From the NCBI GenBank assembly GCA_028282485.1, contig JANQHU010000276.1, positions 1-6,920 on the forward strand: a stretch of 6,920 nt of DNA, given 5' to 3'. The position numbers were made by a program, and so were the translations under genes. Below the pieces are notes generated by a model. That model did not search any database. It worked only from the letters and a program-made list of their open reading frames with translations, and was not told where the DNA came from. Shown here piece by piece: positions 1-5,227 of the stretch. Origin of the DNA: Bacillota bacterium. GTDB lineage: Bacteria > Bacillota > UBA4882 > UBA8346. Positions within the stretch are counted from its first letter, which is position 1. Every line of letters starts with the position of its first letter.

Positions 1-26
1 TCACCTCATCGTTTTATTTTTCTTCG

Positions 27-42
27 ATAAGGTTATCCTTAT
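27..42. repeat. Small 6-bp inverted repeat in the upstream region
   Basis: ATAAGG (27-32) and CCTTAT (37-42) are perfect reverse complements around a TTAT loop. No T-run follows on either strand, so a terminator for a gene upstream of the window is not supported. I can assign no function; it may be part of the cluster of dyads running to position 91. Confidence 0.3.
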
Positions 43-45
43 TAG

Positions 46-91
46 GACAAAATCCTAAACGGTTTAATAAGACAATATCATAAACGGTTCA
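46..91. repeat. Two imperfect 21-bp direct repeats with operator-like dyads
   Basis: Positions 46-66 and 71-91 match at 18 of 21 bases, start to start 25 bp apart. Each contains the core TAAACGGTT. In the first copy it forms a perfect dyad, TAAAC-G-GTTTA (56-66); in the second the dyad has one mismatch (81-91). The first copy also overlaps another palindrome, TTAGGACAAAATCCTAA (42-58). The repeats lie just upstream of the predicted rpsB promoter, where an activator or repressor could bind. That role is inference; I recognise no regulator consensus. They could instead be chance in AT-rich DNA. Confidence 0.5.
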
Positions 92-97
92 GATAAT
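69..97 (+). promoter_or_regulatory. Weak candidate second promoter for rpsB
   Basis: AAGACA (69-74) and GATAAT (92-97) are separated by 17 bases and match the sigma-A hexamers at 4 of 6 and 5 of 6 positions. The pair overlaps the second direct repeat (71-91), so anything bound to that repeat would cover it. It is clearly weaker than the promoter at 121-149 and may be chance in AT-rich sequence. Confidence 0.25.
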
Positions 98-120
98 AAT
101 CAAGAAAAGTAAAAAAATTC

Positions 121-149
121 TTTTCAATTGTGAAATATTATGTTATAAT
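121..149 (+). promoter_or_regulatory. Extended -10 sigma-A promoter for rpsB-tsf
   Basis: A perfect TATAAT (144-149) is preceded by TG one base upstream (141-142), giving the extended -10 form TGnTATAAT. A weak -35, TTTTCA (121-126), sits at the ideal 17-base spacing. Extended -10 promoters tolerate poor -35 boxes. Transcription should start near 156, leaving a leader of about 110 bases before the rpsB start codon. This is the only good promoter I see in the window. Confidence 0.7.
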
Positions 150-155
150 TGGTCC

Positions 156-265
156 TGGTGTAAATAAATACACACGCTTTTGGATTTTTGGCAGGGGTCC
201 GGTTCTCCGGTCTGTCATTAGTGAGAAAAAAGCGGCGGAAAAAACCAAGAAAGGAGGTGGCTGCT
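156..265 (+). promoter_or_regulatory. Structured 5' leader of rpsB
   Basis: Two hairpins can be drawn by eye. GTGTA (158-162) pairs with TACAC (169-173), right at the expected 5' end of the RNA. Further on, TGGCAG (189-194, one G-U pair) pairs with CTGTCA (212-217), enclosing CCGG (199-202) paired with CCGG (207-210) around a TTCT loop; the unpaired GGGT (195-198) and T211 form an asymmetric internal loop. A purine-rich stretch then leads to the Shine-Dalgarno AAGGAGG (251-257). S2 operons in some bacteria are autoregulated by S2 binding its leader; whether this one is so is inference, and I do not recognise a known leader family. Confidence 0.4.
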
Positions 266-1075
266 ATGGCTGTAATTTCAATGAAACAATTATTGGAAGC
301 AGGCGTACATTTTGGTCACCAAACACGTAGATGGAATCCGAAGATGAAACAATACATCTTCACCGAGCGGAACGGTATTTATATTATCGATCTGCAAAAA
401 ACTGTTAAGAAGGTTGATGAGGCTTATAATTTTGCCCGATCTGTTATTGAGGACGGGGAAGCAATTCTGTTTGTGGGAACTAAAAAGCAAGCCCAGGATG
501 CTATTAAGGAAGAAGCAGAGCGTTGTGGCATGTTTTATATTTCCGAGCGGTGGTGGGGGGGAACCCTGACTAACTTCCGCACCATTCGGACCCGAGTAGA
601 TCGGCTCCGGAAGTTAGAGCAAATGGAACAAGACGGCACCATGGATTCTTTGCCGAAAAAAGAGGTTTTAAAATTAAAAAAAGAGCAAGAACATCTGGAT
701 AAATTTTTGTCCGGAATTCGAAATATGCATAAATTACCGGGAGCGATTTTTATCGTTGATCCCCGGAAAGAGCATAATGCAGTCCAAGAAGCTCACAATT
801 AAGGAATTCCGATTATTGGGATTGTGGATACTAACTGTGATCCGGATGAGATTGATTACGTCATTCCGGGCAATGATGATGCGATTCGCGCCGTCAAATT
901 GATTGCCGGTAAAGTGGCCGATGCGGTTATTGAAGCGCGGCAGGGAGAACAGTTGAAAGCCGAGGCGGAAGCGGCGGAAGCAGCAGCGGCCGAAAAGGCT
1001 GCTAATGAAGCAGCCAGCGAAGGAGAAGGCGGCGAAGAGCTGGTGGGAATTGAATTAACTAATGAGGCTGAGTAA
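266..1075 (+). pseudogene. rpsB: 30S ribosomal protein S2, interrupted by an in-frame TAA
   Basis: S2 is a small-subunit protein at the head-body junction, needed for S1 binding and 30S assembly. The ATG at 266 follows AAGGAGG (251-257) at good spacing and gives the family N-terminus MAVISMKQLLEAGVHFGHQ. The first 178 residues (266-799) include WNPKMKQYIF, FVGTKKQAQ, WWGGTLTNF, the LPKKE coiled-coil region and IVDPRKEH. Codon 179 is TAA (800-802). The same frame continues without damage for 90 more residues: GIPI, then VDTNCDPDEIDYVIPGNDDA, the strongly conserved C-terminal motif, and an Ala/Glu-rich tail from about residue 230 to the TAA at 1073-1075. Total about 269 codons, a normal S2 length. 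The stop most simply replaces the family Leu (TTA to TAA). S2 is essential and nothing else is decayed, so a sequence error or very recent mutation is likelier than a true pseudogene. Co-transcribed with tsf. Confidence 0.93.
800..802 (+). other. In-frame TAA stop inside rpsB (codon 179)
   Basis: The local reading is ...QEAHN-stop-GIPIIGIVDTN. In S2 proteins this position is nearly always Leu, as in E. coli (from memory) NNLGIP. One base, A801 to T, would restore TTA (Leu). Two offsetting one-base length errors, AAATTA read as AATTAA, would restore Lys-Leu. Codon reassignment is ruled out because five other genes here (pyrH, frr, uppS, cdsA and the 5228 gene) end properly at TAA. A GTG at 824 could restart translation in frame, but the AAGGA at 801-805 is too far from it for efficient initiation. 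Confidence 0.9.
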
Positions 1076-1093
1076 TTATTAGGTTTAGCTATA

Positions 1094-1177
1094 ACCATGA
1101 TGAGGGTGTTAGGGTAGACCTAATTTACCCTCATTTGTATATAGTAGGTTCTAGATTGAATTCCAGTGCATCATGGT
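1094..1177 (+). repeat. Perfect 9-bp inverted repeat spanning the rpsB-tsf gap
   Basis: ACCATGATG (1094-1102) and CATCATGGT (1169-1177) are exact reverse complements 66 bases apart. The left arm shares positions 1100-1102 with the stem of the hairpin at 1100-1134, so the full forms of both cannot exist together; either the hairpin loses three base pairs to form a branched structure, or the two are alternatives. Downstream, AAATTTAA (1190-1197) and TTAAATTT (1211-1218) form a further, weak AT-only stem just before the tsf Shine-Dalgarno. A regulatory role is inference. Confidence 0.4.
1100..1134 (+). terminator. Strong hairpin in the rpsB-tsf gap, possible attenuator
   Basis: ATGAGGGT (1100-1107) pairs perfectly with ACCCTCAT (1127-1134). 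Inside, TTAGG (1109-1113) pairs with CCTAA (1119-1123) around a GTAGA loop, with a possible G1108-T1124 wobble and a two-T bulge (1125-1126). The hairpin is long and stable, but only TTTGTATAT follows, so it is a poor intrinsic terminator. It more likely reduces readthrough into tsf, marks a processing site or protects the rpsB end. tsf has no convincing promoter of its own, so transcription must pass this point. Confidence 0.5.
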
Positions 1178-1240
1178 AGTAAAGTTTTTAAATTTAATAG
1201 ATAAAGCTACTTAAATTTTGTTAAGGAGGAATAGAAACAA

Positions 1241-2173
1241 ATGGCAGAGATAACTGCGGCTGTAGTAAAAGAGTTACGAGAAAGAACCGGAGCGGGAATG
1301 ATGGATTGTAAGAAGGCCTTGGCCCAAACCGCTGGCGATATGGAAAAAGCGGTGGAATTCTTACGCGAGAAAGGCTTGGCCGCCGCGGCGAAAAAATCGG
1401 GTAGAGTTGCCGCTGAAGGGATGGTGCATGCTTATTTGAGCAGCGATAAAAAAGTAGGTGTTTTATTGGAAGTAAACTGTGAAACTGATTTTGTCGCTAA
1501 AAACCCTGATTTTCAAAAATTTGTGCAAGAGACTTCCCAGTTGATTGCTGTCCAAAATCCGGCGGATGTGGCAGCCCTAGGAGCCTTGGAATTGAGTGAA
1601 GGCAAAAAAGTAAGTGAAGTCTTAACCGCGTTGGTGGCTACTATCGGAGAAAACATGACTGTGCGACGCTTTGTGCGTTTTGCCGCCGCGAATGGTCAAG
1701 TTGACTCTTATATTCACATGGGAGGGAAGATTGGGGTTTTAGTGGAAGCTGCTTATCAAAAGGCAGAAACTGCTAATAGTGCTGAATTTGGCTCTTTAAT
1801 GCGCGATTTGGCTATGCAAGTGGCAGCAGCCAAACCGGAATATACCAACCGTAACGAAGTTCCTAGCGAAGTTTTGGAAGGCGAAAAAACAATTTATAAG
1901 GCCCAAGCCATGAATGAAGGCAAACCAGAAGCCATTGCCGAAAAAATTATGACTGGTCGCTTAGAAAAATTTTATAAAGAAATCTGTTTAACCGAACAAA
2001 TTTTTATTAAAGATACTGATAAAACAGTTACCAAATTATTGCAAGAAGTTAGTGGAAAGTTAGATGGAGAGGTCCTCCAGATTGTTCGATTTGTCCGTTT
2101 TGAAAAGGGTGAAGGATTAGAGAAGAAACAAGATGATTTTGTTAACGAAGTCATGTCACAAATAAACAATTAG
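1241..2173 (+). CDS. tsf: Elongation factor Ts
   Basis: EF-Ts is the cytoplasmic guanine nucleotide exchange factor that strips GDP from EF-Tu so it can reload GTP and aminoacyl-tRNA. The 310-residue protein starts at an ATG preceded by AAGGAGGA (1223-1230). The N-terminal UBA-like domain (about 1-50) carries RERTGAGMMDCKKAL. The core has the EF-Tu-contacting motif TDFVAKN (82-88; in E. coli the equivalent Asp and Phe push on the EF-Tu magnesium site). A second core half contains HMGGKIGVLVE, echoing the KVGVLLEVN of the first half, as expected from the family's internal duplication. The C-terminus keeps FIKD and IVRFVRFEKGEGLEKKQDDFVNEV. Length is slightly above the 283 of E. coli and typical for Bacillota. 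It follows rpsB as in most bacteria, and an intrinsic terminator lies 7 bases after its TAG stop. Confidence 0.98.
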   Translation: MAEITAAVVKELRERTGAGMMDCKKALAQTAGDMEKAVEFLREKGLAAAAKKSGRVAAEGMVHAYLSSDKKVGVLLEVNCETDFVAKNPDFQKFVQETSQLIAVQNPADVAALGALELSEGKKVSEVLTALVATIGENMTVRRFVRFAAANGQVDSYIHMGGKIGVLVEAAYQKAETANSAEFGSLMRDLAMQVAAAKPEYTNRNEVPSEVLEGEKTIYKAQAMNEGKPEAIAEKIMTGRLEKFYKEICLTEQIFIKDTDKTVTKLLQEVSGKLDGEVLQIVRFVRFEKGEGLEKKQDDFVNEVMSQINN

Positions 2174-2180
2174 ATTTTTT

Positions 2181-2215
2181 AGGAACACTCAAGGCCGTTG
2201 TTGTGTTCCTTTTTT
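2181..2215 (+). terminator. Rho-independent terminator after tsf
   Basis: AGGAACAC (2181-2188) pairs perfectly with GTGTTCCT (2203-2210). CAA/TTG (2190-2192 with 2198-2200) can extend the stem around a GGCCG loop, and six T residues follow (2210-2215). This is the classical intrinsic terminator form. It closes the rpsB-tsf unit. I see no good promoter between it and pyrH, so pyrH onward relies on readthrough or on a promoter I cannot recognise. Confidence 0.88.
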
Positions 2216-2256
2216 AAAAGGATGATTGATGATCTTGATGGAGGTTAGGGAAGTAG

Positions 2257-2982
2257 ATGAATGCTTTGAAGTATAAAAGAATAATCTTGAAACTAAGTGG
2301 CGAGGCTTTAGCTGGAGAAAAAGGCTTTGGAATTGATCAAGAAGTCATCAACTTGATTGCCAAGCAGACTAAAGAGGTTATCGATCTAGGGGTCCAGGTG
2401 GCGGTAGTTGTTGGTGGCGGTAATTTTTGGCGGGGAGCGGTGGGGAGTCATGCTGGCTTTGACCGTTCCACCGCTGATTATATGGGAATGCTGGCCACTG
2501 TAATTAATTCCTTAGCTTTGCAAGACGGATTTGAGAAACAAGGCATCGAGACCAGGGTTCAAGCAGCCATTGAAATGCGGCAGATCGCAGAGCCCTATAT
2601 CAAAAGAAAAGCCAACCGACATTTGGAAAAAGGCAGGATTGTGATCTTTGCTGCCGGAACTGGTAATCCTTATTTTTCCACGGATACGGCCGCGGCCCTT
2701 AGGGCAGCGGAAATCGAGGCCGAAATTGTCTTAATGGCCAAAAAGGTGGATGGAGTCTATAGTGCTGACCCAAAAGTTGATCCCGAGGCCGTCAGGTTCG
2801 AAAATTTAGAATTTATGGAAGTGCTGCAACAGCGTTTAAAGGTAATGGACTCCACCGCCACTTCTGTATGTATGGAAAATAGAATTCCGATTGTCGTTTT
2901 TAATCTTAATGAAGTTGGGAATATTAAACGTATCGTAATGGGTGAAAAGGTGGGAACATTTGTTAGGGAGGGAGCAAAATAA
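2257..2982 (+). CDS. pyrH: UMP kinase (uridylate kinase)
   Basis: PyrH phosphorylates UMP to UDP with ATP, the entry to all UTP and CTP; the bacterial enzyme is a cytoplasmic hexamer of the amino acid kinase fold, unlike eukaryotic UMP-CMP kinases, and is typically activated by GTP and inhibited by UTP. The 241 residues are full length. Motifs in order: LKLSGEAL (11-18, phosphate binding), VVGGGNFWRG (51-60), DYMGMLATVINSLALQ (74-89), GTGNPYFSTDTAAALRA (134-150, UMP site) and KVDGVYSADP (163-172, nucleotide site). The start is ATG 2257; GGAGG (2240-2244) lies about 12 bases upstream, a little far but the only good site. The stop overlaps the frr start by one base (TAATG), suggesting coupled translation. 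Confidence 0.97.
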   Translation: MNALKYKRIILKLSGEALAGEKGFGIDQEVINLIAKQTKEVIDLGVQVAVVVGGGNFWRGAVGSHAGFDRSTADYMGMLATVINSLALQDGFEKQGIETRVQAAIEMRQIAEPYIKRKANRHLEKGRIVIFAAGTGNPYFSTDTAAALRAAEIEAEIVLMAKKVDGVYSADPKVDPEAVRFENLEFMEVLQQRLKVMDSTATSVCMENRIPIVVFNLNEVGNIKRIVMGEKVGTFVREGAK

Positions 2983-3539
2983 TGGTGAAAGAACTTTTAA
3001 AAGATACCGAATCACATATGCAAAAAGCTATCGAAGCTGCTAAAAGGGAGTTTCAAGCAGTGCGCACCGGGAGAGCTAATACTAATTTACTTGACCGAGT
3101 AATGGTTGATTATTATGGCAATCCTACTCCGGTTAATCAAGTAGCTAGTATCACGGTTCCGGAACCGAGAATGTTGGTAATTCAACCTTGGGATAAGTCG
3201 ATTTTAAGTCAGATCGAGAAAGCCATTCAAAAATCGGATCTCGGCCTAAATCCCATTAATGATGGCTCGGTGCTGCGTTTACCACTGCCCCAATTAACTG
3301 AAGAAAGACGTAAAGAATTAGTGAAGCTTGTCAAAAAAGAAGCGGAAGAACAAAAAATAGTGATCCGCAACTTGCGCCGGGATGGTAATGATAAACTTAA
3401 AACCTTACAAAAGAACGGGGATCTGACGGAAGACGAATTGAAAAAGAGAATGGAAGAAGTGCAGAAGATTACCGATAAATATGTGGCTGAAATTGAAAAA
3501 TTATTAGACCATAAAGAAAAAGAGATTATGGAAGTTTAA
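2982..3539 (+). CDS. frr: Ribosome recycling factor
   Basis: RRF acts with EF-G after termination to split the 70S ribosome and release mRNA. The product is 185 residues, the same as in E. coli. It has the tRNA-like two-domain layout: an N-terminal helix, the beta-rich domain II (about 31-104, with VRTGRAN entering it and PEPRMLVIQPWD, DLGLNPINDGSVLRLPLPQLTEERR within or closing it), then two long helices of a three-helix bundle. The conserved IRNLRRDGNDKLK (128-140) includes R132, at the position of the functionally critical Arg in E. coli RRF. The start ATG overlaps the pyrH stop by one base and is served by GGGAGGGAG (2966-2974), 7 bases upstream, inside the pyrH end. uppS follows after 11 bases. 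Confidence 0.98.
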   Translation: MVKELLKDTESHMQKAIEAAKREFQAVRTGRANTNLLDRVMVDYYGNPTPVNQVASITVPEPRMLVIQPWDKSILSQIEKAIQKSDLGLNPINDGSVLRLPLPQLTEERRKELVKLVKKEAEEQKIVIRNLRRDGNDKLKTLQKNGDLTEDELKKRMEEVQKITDKYVAEIEKLLDHKEKEIMEV

Positions 3540-3550
3540 GTGAGGACCAG

Positions 3551-4324
3551 ATGAGTTGGTGGACAAAGAAAAAGAATGAAGGTAAAGCGCCCAAAGCTTC
3601 ATTAACTACAGTACCGCAACATGTGGCGATTATTATGGATGGTAACGGCCGCTGGGCCCAAAAAAAGGGGATGCCTCGTACTTATGGGCATAGTGTCGGA
3701 GTAGATCGGGTGCGGGATGCCGTGGAAGTTTGTTTAGAAACAGGGGTTAGCTATCTAACCCTTTATGCTTTTTCTACGGAAAATTGGCGCCGCCCTCAAG
3801 AAGAGGTCAATGTTTTAATGCGTCTTTTTCAAGAAGTAATGTCTCGAGAAACCCCCAAACTACACAAGAATCAAGTGCGAATTAAAATTATCGGGCTCAA
3901 AGATGATTTAAGCCCCGCTTTGGTGCGGCAGCTCGAGGAGAGTGAGCGAATTACGGCCCAAAACACCCGCTTAACATTAAATTTAGCCTTGAATTACGGT
4001 GGCCGCAGTGAGATCGCCACAGCTGTGAAAAAGATTGCCCAGGGTGTGCAAAGCGGCACTATCGATATTAATGCTATTGATGAAGAAATGATTTCGGCCA
4101 ATATTTTTACCGCCGGACAAGCCGAACCGGACCTGTTAATCCGCCCCGGTGGGGAATGGCGTATTAGTAATTTTTTAGTTTGGCAAATGGCCTATACTGA
4201 CTTTTATTTTTCGGAGTTATATTGGCCGGAATTTGGCCCAAAAGAAATGATAAAAGCTTTTGAATGGTTTGCTAAAAGAGAACGGCGGTTTGGCGGCATT
4301 AATAAAGGGGGACAGCCTGGGTAA
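3551..4324 (+). CDS. uppS: Isoprenyl transferase (undecaprenyl diphosphate synthase)
   Basis: UppS, a cis-prenyltransferase, adds eight isopentenyl units to farnesyl diphosphate to give undecaprenyl diphosphate, the carrier lipid for peptidoglycan and wall polymers, at the inner face of the membrane. The 257-residue protein has VAIIMDGNGRWA (25-36, catalytic Asp30 that binds the diphosphate via magnesium), GH at 46-47, LYAFSTENWRRP (71-82), LNLALNYGGRSEI (143-155) and the C-terminal IRPGGEWRISNFLVWQ (197-212). The last block more commonly reads RTGGExR; here Thr is Pro199 and the variable site is Trp203, while both Arg and the Glu are kept, so activity is expected. A short basic N-terminal extension precedes the domain. 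The Shine-Dalgarno GAGGA (3542-3546) is close to the ATG. The stop overlaps the cdsA start (TAATG). Confidence 0.97.
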   Translation: MSWWTKKKNEGKAPKASLTTVPQHVAIIMDGNGRWAQKKGMPRTYGHSVGVDRVRDAVEVCLETGVSYLTLYAFSTENWRRPQEEVNVLMRLFQEVMSRETPKLHKNQVRIKIIGLKDDLSPALVRQLEESERITAQNTRLTLNLALNYGGRSEIATAVKKIAQGVQSGTIDINAIDEEMISANIFTAGQAEPDLLIRPGGEWRISNFLVWQMAYTDFYFSELYWPEFGPKEMIKAFEWFAKRERRFGGINKGGQPG

Positions 4325-5163
4325 TGGTAAAAAGATTAATCTCAGGAGTAGTTGGCGGAGCCTTATTACTGGGGATAGTTTTTTTAGGAAACCAATTTTA
4401 TGCTTTTTCTTTACTAATTGGTTTTTTAGTAACTATGGCTAGTTTGGAATATGCCAATTTACTAAAAAAACAAGCGATTTCACCCCGAGTAGGAACCATG
4501 CTGGCTCTTTCGTTAACGATGATTATGACAATCCATATTTTATTAAGTCGCACGGAAGTAGATGTTTTTAGAATTTTTCCTTTAGCGGAACAGGTTCTTT
4601 TGCTGATTATTGTCATTAGTTTTTTTGTCAGTTTTGGGAGAGCTCTATTAAAGAAAGAACGAGTTAATGGTCTCGTTAATGCTGCTGCTAATTTTTTAGG
4701 AACGGTCTATATCGGACTAATGTTTGCATATATTTTATTACTGAGATTCTTACCTGGAGTAGATGGCCTTAACTATGTACTCTTTATTTTTTTTGTGATC
4801 TGGGTTAATGATAGTTTGGCTTATTTTACCGGGCGAGCTTTCGGCAAGCATAAACTATGTCCGAGTATTAGTCCTAAAAAAACCATTGAAGGCTCTGTTG
4901 GAGGAATTATCGGTGGAACTCTGATGGCTGTTATTTTGAGTTATTATTGGCAAAAACCGCTCTTACCAATGTTTTTTTTAGGGTTGTTAGTCTCAGTAGC
5001 AGGACAGTTTGGCGACTTAGTGGAATCAATCATCAAAAGAAATGCTGCGGTAAAAGATTCGGGGTTCTTTTTACCCGGTCATGGCGGAGTTCTGGATCGT
5101 TTTGACAGTCTTTTATTTGCTGCTCCAGTTGTCTATTATTATGTACAGATGTTTCTCCTTTAA
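4324..5163 (+). CDS. cdsA: Phosphatidate cytidylyltransferase (CDP-diacylglycerol synthase)
   Basis: CdsA converts phosphatidic acid and CTP to CDP-diacylglycerol, the precursor of phosphatidylglycerol and other phospholipids, in the cytoplasmic membrane. The 279-residue protein has about eight hydrophobic segments (for example 5-20, 25-45, 58-74, 90-107, 124-143, 149-168, 190-206, 213-229). SPKKTIEGSVGG (183-194) and the family signature SIIKRNAAVKDSGFFLPGHG-G-VLDRFD (235-261) are intact, including the Lys-Asp, His-Gly-Gly and Asp-Arg-x-Asp residues that bind metal and CTP. The ATG overlaps the uppS stop by one base and has AAAGGGGGA (4304-4312) upstream, inside uppS. In B. subtilis dxr follows directly; here another membrane protein comes between. 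Confidence 0.97.
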   Translation: MVKRLISGVVGGALLLGIVFLGNQFYAFSLLIGFLVTMASLEYANLLKKQAISPRVGTMLALSLTMIMTIHILLSRTEVDVFRIFPLAEQVLLLIIVISFFVSFGRALLKKERVNGLVNAAANFLGTVYIGLMFAYILLLRFLPGVDGLNYVLFIFFVIWVNDSLAYFTGRAFGKHKLCPSISPKKTIEGSVGGIIGGTLMAVILSYYWQKPLLPMFFLGLLVSVAGQFGDLVESIIKRNAAVKDSGFFLPGHGGVLDRFDSLLFAAPVVYYYVQMFLL

Positions 5164-5175
5164 TTAAAGAAAAAA

Positions 5176-5215
5176 CCACTATGACGTCAACAAGCTTAAT
5201 AAATACTGATAGTGG
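5176..5215 (+). promoter_or_regulatory. 7-bp inverted repeat ahead of the YtvI-like gene, touching its ribosome binding site
   Basis: CCACTAT (5176-5182) and ATAGTGG (5209-5215) are exact reverse complements with a 26-base loop. The right arm covers the first three bases (TGG, 5213-5215) of the only Shine-Dalgarno candidate for the next gene, TGGGGAAG (5213-5220). If the stem forms it could partly hide the site. No T-run follows, so it is not an intrinsic terminator. The loop holds the palindromes TGACGTCA (5182-5189, sharing one base with the left arm) and AAGCTT (5192-5197). Function is inference; a large loop makes the stem only moderately stable. Confidence 0.35.
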
Positions 5216-5227
5216 GGAAGTTTTGCG

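Noticed and set aside
1..30. Possible C-terminal tail of an upstream gene (nine codons, then TAA at 28-30)
   Set aside because: Too short to identify, and the other two frames are also open for similar distances.
188..265. A longer rpsB start at ATG 188, adding 26 residues
   Set aside because: The added segment is basic and unlike any S2 N-terminus, overlaps the leader hairpin and lacks a good ribosome binding site. ATG 266 has AAGGAGG and the family start MAVISMK.
824..1075. The rpsB 3' part as a separate gene starting at GTG 824
   Set aside because: It begins in the middle of the conserved VDTN motif of S2 and has no ribosome binding site at proper distance. It is the C-terminal part of S2, not an independent gene.
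856..1098. Open frame on the minus strand opposite the rpsB 3' end
   Set aside because: Its Ala/Ser-rich composition is what the reverse complement of an Ala/Glu-rich GC-biased coding region gives; no ribosome binding site or family resemblance.
1115..1143. A tsf promoter using the TATATA near 1138-1143
   Set aside because: No -35-like hexamer at suitable spacing, and the region lies within and just after the hairpin.
2222..2248. Eight-codon mini-ORF (MIDDLDGG) just before pyrH, a possible leader peptide
   Set aside because: Its only Shine-Dalgarno-like AAAGG is directly against the ATG, too close to work, and an ORF this short is expected by chance.
5182..5189. TGACGTCA palindrome
   Set aside because: It matches a eukaryotic CRE site, which has no meaning here; a single 8-bp palindrome is easily chance.
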